NCBI RefSeq assembly: GCF_000264995.1
Contig: NW_006767435.1
Location: 1,051,523 to 1,115,522 of the forward strand
Direction of reading: 5' to 3'
DNA from: Punctularia strigosozonata HHB-11173 SS5
Taxonomy: Eukaryota > Basidiomycota > Agaricomycetes > Corticiales > Punctulariaceae
DNA: 64,000 nucleotides
The notes beneath the pieces are model-generated. The model saw only the letters and a list, made by a program, of their open reading frames with translations. It ran no database searches and was not told the DNA's origin. Positions 56,826 through 64,000 of this stretch are shown here, piece after piece; the first letter of the stretch is position 1, and each line of letters starts with the position of its first letter. The position numbers and the translations under genes were made by a program.

Positions 56826-59298
56826 TTAATAGGACGCAACGGGTGTAAACGTTGACGTGGCGTACCGAGCGTTCTCGGTGAGTCCACGTCTGATTGTGGC
56901 CATACCGTATGGAACACGGTTCTGCCACTGCTCGAGCGCGGCCAAGTGCTCTTCGAATACATCCTTGTACTCTTTCTCCGAGAAGTTCAAGCGTTTCTCT
57001 TCACCAGTCTTCCACTCGTCAAGAACACATTCGATCTATATGGCAGGTCAATCCAAGAATACATCACAGAAGAAGGTCACATACAGCAGTGAGAATCAGT
57101 GCCAGTGTCGTCAGCGGCAGCTCGGGAGTGAAGTATTGCTGATGAATGACACCGGGCGAAAGACGATCCTTGAATAACGTAGAGTTGAGCACATCTTGTA
57201 TCACTGGATGTTCAAATTCTCCCTCTTCGGCTTCTGGATTCTGATCAAAATGCTGACCTCAGCCGCGATGCATAGTTGAGGTGGATTATCGTACCTCGCA
57301 GTAGAACCTTGCGTTATCCTTCAAAAGTTCGACGCGATCACGGTTGAGCCGTGTAATCGTGGGATTGGTCTTGCTGGGTGGTCGTAGGCCATATTGTCCT
57401 TTGACATGAGGACGTGCGGCATCCCGGATGGACCCACGAATATGTGAGCCTCGATTTGTAATCTGTTCCGTTCGTAGTAAGTCTAGTTGGGGAAGAACGA
57501 CACGAAAACACGTACCAGCTTCACTAAATCCTCCGTCAGATCACCTTCAACCCCTTTCTGACGACACGCGTGGCTCCATGCTCTTTTGGCCCACTGCACT
57601 TGCTGATCTGCGGATGGATACGGACAATCTGTGCAGATGAATGTGTCGTAGAGTGATTGTGCATATGAAAGGGCAGCCTTTCCAGCGTGATCATAGTCTC
57701 GAGCAACAGGACGCCCGCGTGACCCGGTCGTACCATCGCTCGATCGCATCTTCTTCACCACCCGTACCGCATCGGAGGATGGCCGTTGTCGATGCGACTT
57801 GGCGGTAACACGAGGAGGCGGCAGTTCAGTGCGAGCCGGCACAGGCGATGAGCTATAATTGTTATGACATGTCAGTACATCGGAGTGTAGTCTGATGGCT
57901 CCCATACCAAGATCTGCGATCCGTGGCGACATTGCTCATTCGACGACTTTCAGCAACATGAATTCTTTGTGGGATTGTATTGTCAGCTCAAGTTGATTGT
58001 GTAGCCTTGTACATACCTTGACGGAGATGAACTACGGGGAAGGGCGTTCCAATCGAACTCATCTTCTTCGTCGTGCAGCATGCCTGTGTCTTCTTGATCA
58101 TCGGAGGCTCTATCATGCCATTCTTGGTTACCACCAGATTCGTCCTCTGCATACACAGGATTTAGATGATTATGCGAGTGTGCGCTGGGTAGCACACCAG
58201 GACGGGACAGGTGCGGCACGGTGGTCTCTGAGCTGTCGGCACTGATCGATATGGGCTCTGAATGTTTCGGGATAAGGCCTGATATGTGGACAGGGTTCTT
58301 CCGCTGCATTAGACCATGTCAGTACACCTAGTACGCATGGAATGAATGCCACACGAACCACAGGTTGGATAGAAGTTTCATTCCCAGCGGAGTGAAGCAC
58401 CGTGGTTGGTCGATGGATAGTAGTCGCGGAGAACTGCCCACACTCAGTGTCGAAGTACCGTACAAATTATTCATGACTTGCCTGCATCTGTTCATCCAGC
58501 TCTTCTTCTGCATACACAAGGCTGCTAGGATTGTGCAAGTGCGCGCTGGGGAGCACGCCAGGACGGAACCGGTGAGGCACATTGGTCTTTGACCTGTCTG
58601 CGCTAATCATTCTGGGCTCGGGACGCTTCGGGATATGCCCTGATGTGCGGACAAGACTCTTCCGCTGTGAAAGGTCTGAGTCAGCACAAATAAGCACGTA
58701 AGTTAAATGTTGCATGGACCACAGGTTGGATAGGAGCTTGATTCTCAATAGGACGAAGCGCCGTGGTTGGCTGAAGGACCGTAGTCGTGGAGAACTGTCA
58801 ATACTGAGCATTCAGATATTGTCCAGAGTGAATATGACCTACCTGTGTTTGCGTACTGGGCTCCTCTTCCATATACTCGAGCTCCGACTCCAGATCAAGA
58901 TCATCTGCTACGATAGCATTGAGACAAGTTGAATGCAGGTCAGTGATGACTGGATATATGAATGACACTGATACCTTGGTAATCATTCGCTGCTTCTCTG
59001 CGTTGGCGGTCTCGCAGCCTCTGCTTTGCCATGTTCTCTTGCTGCCGCTTCTGTCTTTCTGCTGCACCCGTGTCTGTTATGATATGTGTGGTTAGTTTCT
59101 CAGTATCATAGAGGGACAGGGCGTGATCCAACCAAGTTGTTTCTGGCGCATGGACGCGCCTCTTCGCCGTGGGCCCTCTACAACATTCCCTTCATCGATT
59201 CCGTCGTCTCGTGGGCGCTTGTGGGAAGCTTGATGTGTGCGGTGGGTTGCTTGTCCTGATGTATTCCCATTCTCTGCAGGATACGATGTACGTGCCAT
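56826..59298 (-). CDS. Plavaka partner protein (DUF6532-like)
   Basis: About ten exons run from ATG at 59298 to TAA at 56826..56828. The N-terminal part is basic and then coiled-coil-like (AAERQKRQQENMAKQRLRDR) and acidic (DLDLESELEYMEEE). Two tandem copies of a two-exon module follow (FSTTTVLQPTTAL with RKSLVRTSGHIPKRPEPR; FSATTIHRPTTVL with RKNPVHISGLIPKHSEP). Then comes the conserved domain: DYDHAGKAALSYAQSLYDTF, WAKRAWSHACRQKGVEGDLT, TNRGSHIRGSIRDAARPHV, ARFYCE and LTTLALILTAIECVLDEWK, ending RGLTENARYATSTFTPVASY. Proteins with this domain accompany Plavaka transposases; their role is unknown. The exon joins in the duplicated module are approximate. Confidence 0.72.
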
Positions 59299-59446
59299 TA
59301 GACGCGAATGAGGTGGAGGTAAAGGAGAGCTTGTGGCGCACCTCAACAGGACCGTTCAACAAAACCACGTGAAGCGGCACGCTCGCAGTACATTTCTGGT
59401 GATGTTAAGCCCTCCAGATGATTCTCTTCATCTCATTCTGCATGCA
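59299..59446. promoter_or_regulatory. Bidirectional promoter of the Plavaka gene pair
   Basis: 148 bp between the divergent start codons of the transposase and its partner. No clear TATA box; the region must contain both 5' leaders. Confidence 0.45.
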
Positions 59447-62400
59447 ATGCCATTCTGTAAACATTGCGGAGCTCATAAGCCAACATCGGGTTCCATCAAG
59501 CAGCACATTCGTCTTACCTCAAGTTGTCGGGACAAGCACCGCGCAGAGATCCAGCAGTTCAACATCAATGTACTAGACATCGAACAAGACACCGAGCACG
59601 AAAGCTGGCGATACGATCATCACCGTAACAGGCAGCCTGAACCGGCGACTGCAGGTGTTACCTTCAAAGCGGCCACATTCGACAATCCTGAACCCATAAC
59701 GGATCCATCAATTGATCATGTCGATATTCCAGGACTCGGAGATGCGGGAATCCATCCAAGTCGCTCTTCTGCTGAAGACAGCCGTACCACTCCAGCAAGC
59801 CGCTGGGATGAGCCATCCGAGTGGGACCGCTATGCAGAGCTATATCCGAAGCCTGCTGGGGTACCAATAAGCACAGAGAAACGTGCAACACCATTTGAAA
59901 AGATTCAAGAATTGGAGGCTACGAATGGGATGTGGGGTGGATTTGAGAGTAAGGGCGAGTGGGAGCTGGCTAAGTGGTTGCTGCGAAATGTCGGGCAGAA
60001 TCAGCTTGAGAACTTTCTCAAGCTGCCCATTGTGCGTTCCCATGATCAGCTTCCGTGTCCAGAACAAGGCTCTGAAGTAGTTTACCTTAGGTAAAAGACA
60101 AAATAGCTCCATCGTTTACAAGCAAGAAATCGTTTTTTGAGCGTATCGATGGACTCCCCACCGATGGACCTGGCTGGACATGCGACACTATCACAATTGC
60201 AGGTGACCTTCATGGAGACGACGGTGATCTACTCACCGAAGAGGTCGAGCTTTGGCGCCGGAATCCTGTCGACTGTGTACGGGATCTCATTGGCAACCCT
60301 GCCTTCAAAGACTTAATGTCATATGTGCCGGAGAAGGTGTATGCCGATGCGGAAGGGAAGGTTCGCCTATACGATGAGATGTGGACTGGTGATTGGTGGT
60401 GGAACATTCAGGTATGAATGGCATCACTAGTAGTCTCCAAAGCCGTGAACTAATCACATACACTATATAGGATCGCCTTCCGGAAGGTGCAACCGTCACA
60501 CCAGTTATCCTGTCGTCGGACAAGACACAGTTGTCAAATTTCAGAGGAGACAAGTCCGCTTGGCCAGTCTACCTTACCATTGGGAATATCGAAAAGGCCA
60601 CTCGACGCAAGGTTTCGTCACATGCAACAGTCCTTGTCGGTTACATACCCGTTGCCAGCCTCGCATGCTTTTCGGACTCGACAAGATCTGTCGGGGGATA
60701 TCGTCTCTTCCATCATTGTATGTCACGCATCCTCGAGCCTCTCGTCTCTGCAGGTCGTAACGGGGTTTTGATGACATGTGCGGATGGGTTCCTCCGTCGA
60801 GTCTTCCCGATACTAGCTGCATATATCGCCGATCATCCAGAGCAGTGCCTCGTGGCAGCGTGTCAGGAGAACTTTTGCCCCAAGTGCCGCATTGAGCCGA
60901 CGCGCCGTGGAGAACCAGTAACGGGTCAGCCCCGCGATCCAAAGCGAACATTGAAGATTCTAGAGCATAAGCGTACTGGAGCCAGAGTAGCGGCATTCAA
61001 GGACGAGGGCCTCCGGCCAATCTATGAACCGTTCTGGAAAGACCTCCCGCACTGCGATATCTTCATGTGCATCAGCCCGGATATTCTTCATCAGCTTCAC
61101 AAAGGCCTCTTCAAAGACCACTTGGTCAGATGGTGCACACTCGCCGCTGGCTATCTTGGAGAACTCGAGCTTGATGAACGTTTTCGTCTCATGTCCGATT
61201 TCTGGGGGCTTCGTTATTTCAAGGATGGCATATCGCATGTCAAGCAGTGGACGGGGAAGGAGCATAAGGAGATGGAGAAACTGCTTGTTGGGGTCATCTC
61301 CGGAGCCGTTTCGCAAGACGTAGTTCGGGCCGCACGTTCGGCACTTGATTTCATCTACTATGCACAATTCCACAAGCACACCGACCGGACCCTCTCAGCC
61401 ATGCAGCACTCCTTTGACGACTTCCATCGCTACAAGGACGTTTTTGTCCGTCAGGGAATCCGGCAGCATTTCAACATTCCGAAGCTTCACTCCCTTGCGC
61501 ACTACATCCCTATGATACGTTGTATCGGCTGCATGGATGGATACAATACCGAGGCGTCTGAACGGCTCCATATCGACTACGCAAAGGATGCGTATAGGGC
61601 TACAAATAAGAAAGATTACACGCAGCAAATGACGAAGTGGCTCATGCGACAGGAAGCGGTCGATCAATATGATGCCTACCTGGATTGGCGTCTGCAACGG
61701 TTTTCAGATGATGCCACATCTCGAGGGAATTCCGCTCCAAATGGCGCCGATCAGGAGAGCGAGGAGTTGGTGACCGCAATTTCTGATGCATCGTGCAAGT
61801 ACAAGATTGCTGTAGAGCCGCCCCTGCGAAACATCAGTGTTGCACACCTCGTCGAGAAGCACCATGCCGTACAATTCCTCTCTGCGCTTGAGACATACCT
61901 GAAAACTCGTGCTGATAGCGCGAATGTAATACCCAATGATTCCGACCGCTTTGACCTCTACAAACAGCTTGTCCTTCTTCTTCCTCCAACCCCAGTCGCC
62001 TCCTCGCCGTCCTTCGACAAGATTCGCGCCTTTCCCGGAGCTCCCAAGAACAACATTCTGAAACAAGCGCCATCGCACTTCGATACGGCTCTCATACATG
62101 TTCCGGCCATAGCAGATGGCAGCACATCCGAGAATGTCGTTGCTGGTACGTCAGATTTGGCCCATTTATATATGTGAAGCTGCATAACAATACATCAGGA
62201 TTGCAAGCCGCACAAGTACATGCTATCTTTGACTTACCGCAGTACTTCATCCGGTCATCCGCAAGAGTCCGGTTGGCTTATATCCAGTGGTTTCGGCCAT
62301 TTAATGGTCCGGACGAGCCTAGTGGAATGTTCACAGCAACTCGGGCCATGCGCGGAGGACAGCCTGTGGGCGAAGTCATTCCACTCGACCGTATCGCAGG

Positions 62401-62554
62401 CTCTTGCCACCTTATCCCTCAATTCGGAACCAAAACGGACACGTCATGGACGCGCGAAGCCGTACTAACACAATGTAAAAGAGTTTACCTTAATCCTTGG
62501 ATTAATATTCGTACTTTCTTTCTCTTACGACAGCCTGATGCGCAGCTTCGATAG
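59447..62554 (+). CDS. Plavaka transposase (CACTA-like DDE)
   Basis: Four exons (59447..60031, 60091..60411, 60471..62145, 62199..62554) join in phase to 978 residues. The protein starts with a C2H2-like finger ([20 protein letters not shown]), then an Asp/Pro-rich stretch and [20 protein letters not shown]. The Plavaka core follows: [47 protein letters not shown] (first Asp in SSDKT), LLTCADG-like [69 protein letters not shown] and [20 protein letters not shown] (Glu region). The C-terminal SCHLIPQFG block is also typical. It would mobilise the element. No stop or frame break is seen, so it could be active. Intron 1 was placed at 60032..60090 because only that acceptor keeps the frame. Confidence 0.9.
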
Positions 62555-62689
62555 CCTTCAAATACTGTTACATAGCAAGCAGAATATATGTACACGAGAA
62601 AAACCGGCGCACAATGATGAAAAACTCCCACAGCCGTGTTGAGGCTTGCACGTCGGTTGTGATCCTCTGATGTACACGATCAAAGGCGA

Positions 62690-62905
62690 GTTGCTGCGCC
62701 CGTGTTGTCGATGATGAGGTGCTACGTCCGCCGAGCCGCTGCGCTTGCGTTGTCGATGACAAGCCGCTGTGCTGCTGCTGTGCCCGCCTAGTCGATGGCG
62801 AGCCCCTGCACCGGTATTGTTGATGGCTAGCCATGGTGATCCCCCGCCCCTGTGTTGTCGATGGCATGCCCCCGCGCCGGCGTTGTCGATGGCAAGCTGC
62901 TGCGA
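62690..62905 (+). repeat. Degenerate 30-40-bp repeats with TTGTCGATGGCAAG core
   Basis: About six units share a core such as GTTGTCGATGGCAAGC preceded by a C-rich CCGCGCC-type stretch. They may be subterminal repeats of the Plavaka element, since they lie just beyond its transposase gene. Confidence 0.65.
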
Positions 62906-64000
62906 GTCTCTATATAAGCGGCTTTGAGGGCGAGTGTGTCAGGGAGAGTTGCCAATGTGACGTACAGAGGTGCGCGCCCAGCGCAAGCCCATACGTCATG
63001 GCCTATGATGTGGCCGGTCTTCTTCGTGGGCGGATGTGAGGACGCCAGCGCCATTCATGCTGAGCGTCGCCTTCAAAAAGCGGACGGCGGTAAGGTACGT
63101 GTGGGAATGGAGCAACAGCAGCGAGAGAAATTCAAGCAGATGTGGCATTTGCCACATCTGAGGACTTAGTCGCGAGACGCACGCGACCTCCTACGACCTC
63201 CGGAAGCACACGCACTACCTCGGGCGTCTCCCAGTGACTCAAAGGAGGTCACGTGAGGCACGCGGCTGCCTCCTGGGTTGAGGCAATTTCCAGATGTTCT
63301 GCCGAGCTTTATATCCTCTCGGGCAAGTCTAATGGCATCGCGGAACCCGGTGTTGACGGCGTCTTCGATCTCGACGACGGCTCGGAAGCTTCGGCAGAAT
63401 GCAATGGCGCAGCCACGTACAGTTGGCGCGACACATACGTGAATTTGCATTCTTATCGGTGATGACCCATACTCACATTCGATTTTAGATCGGCGGATGA
63501 ACATTGCGACGGAGTCTATGCATATGTATAGACGATATCATGGCCATTGGTTTTGGAAGGTCCCGTCGAACACCAACTTCGTGTCTCCAGGCTCGCCACG
63601 CGTTCACCTCATGGAGCCTACAAACCGCTACCCGGTGTACTTCTGGTATATATACCACCCTGGGACCTGAGCCCCTTCCATCGCCTTTGCGAAGTCCGCC
63701 GCATATGTATAGGCCACACGATGGATATAGACTTTCGAACATTCCGTCGAACATGAACTCTATACCTTCAGGAGCGTCGGTGATATGGCACATCATGTGT
63801 TCACACCACGATGCACAGAGTTTGACCCCCCAGCTTCAACGGTACACAACTACATTTGGTGCCTGCCACTAGCTTCCCTCCGTCCTTTTTTCCACTCACT
63901 CGCTGTATGCACCATCAGGTTCCGCCGCTTTGCCGACCACTATTCCAGCCCATGAAGCTGAAGACGTCTCACACCCCGGAACCATTTGCCTCCTGCGTTT
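62906..64000. other. No gene recognised
   Basis: Overlapping plus and minus frames (for example 63253..63462, 63485..63796, 63504..63872) have no recognised domain. Parts of 63.5-63.8 kb show inverted self-similarity (GTATAGACGATATCATGGCC against TATGTATAGGCCACACGATGG-like stretches), which is why frames open on both strands. The last 100 bp could be the start of a gene beyond the window. Confidence 0.4.

Larger units (their letters stand above)
56826..62554. mobile_element. Plavaka (CACTA-like, CMC superfamily) transposon, coding part
   Basis: Two divergent multi-exon genes, a Plavaka-type transposase (plus) and the usual partner protein (minus), share a 148-bp gap between start codons. This is the standard coding pair of Plavaka elements in Agaricomycetes. 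Both read through without an internal stop once introns are removed, so the copy looks recent. The terminal repeats could not be located; the true element is longer than the span given. Confidence 0.75.

Noticed and set aside
63166-63872. Opposed frames near the right edge as a gene
   Set aside because: They overlap on both strands because the DNA is partly self-complementary; no domain or consistent splice pattern.

Overview
This is gene-rich but heavily transposon-laden nuclear DNA from a filamentous basidiomycete, most likely an Agaricomycete (polypore-like). The grounds are short GT-AG introns of about 50-70 bp in nearly every gene, GC-rich codons, fungal housekeeping genes, and KDZ and Plavaka transposons together with protein families known mainly from Agaricomycetes. 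Species assignment is not possible from the sequence alone. One assembly gap (Ns) lies at 44689-45317.

Left part, about 1-15 kb, ordinary host genes: the 3' end of a single-pass membrane protein, an Ariadne-type RBR ubiquitin ligase head-to-head with lysyl-tRNA synthetase (with a probable mitochondrial leader), a family-2 membrane glycosyltransferase, an 11-exon UDP-glycosyltransferase, a hAT transposase scrap, and a secreted App1/DUF2183-type phosphatase.

Middle, about 15.7-47.8 kb, accessory DNA: a C-terminally truncated GMC-like flavoprotein gene, a 103-bp minisatellite with higher-order structure, then a PIF/Harbinger transposon whose two nearly identical 69-bp terminal inverted repeats, each next to TAA, lie 28.6 kb apart. 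Its transposase is open, but its second (Myb-like) gene is split, and about 24.3 kb of other DNA sits inside. That inner block (22177-46505) has mirror-image repeat arrays at its two ends and holds a KDZ transposase gene, two convergent genes with RNase H1-N/viroplasmin domains, an 820-residue gene of unknown function, an aspartic-protease pseudogene, a PUF/RRM gene fragment, several minisatellites and a small TIR element. It may be a giant KDZ-type mobile element, but this is inference.

Right part, about 47.9-64 kb: a gene of an unnamed, fungal-type family with a protease-like NKHV motif, then a complete 904-residue GMC-like flavoprotein gene on the minus strand. The flavoprotein has six helical repeats inserted inside its FAD-binding fold and a C-terminal beta-rich extension. 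Its second intron carries a 2982-bp TIR transposon with a TA target duplication. That transposon holds an intron-bearing, degenerate copy of a palC-like (BRO1-domain, pH-signalling) gene and is itself host to a 716-bp MITE. Next comes a Plavaka (CACTA-like) transposon with two divergent multi-exon genes, one showing a tandem exon duplication. The last 1.4 kb holds no gene that can be recognised.

The two strongest candidates for undescribed biology are the flavoprotein with helical repeats between its GxGxxG loop and second beta-strand, present in two paralogues here, and the mirrored 24-kb KDZ-bearing block nested in the Harbinger element.
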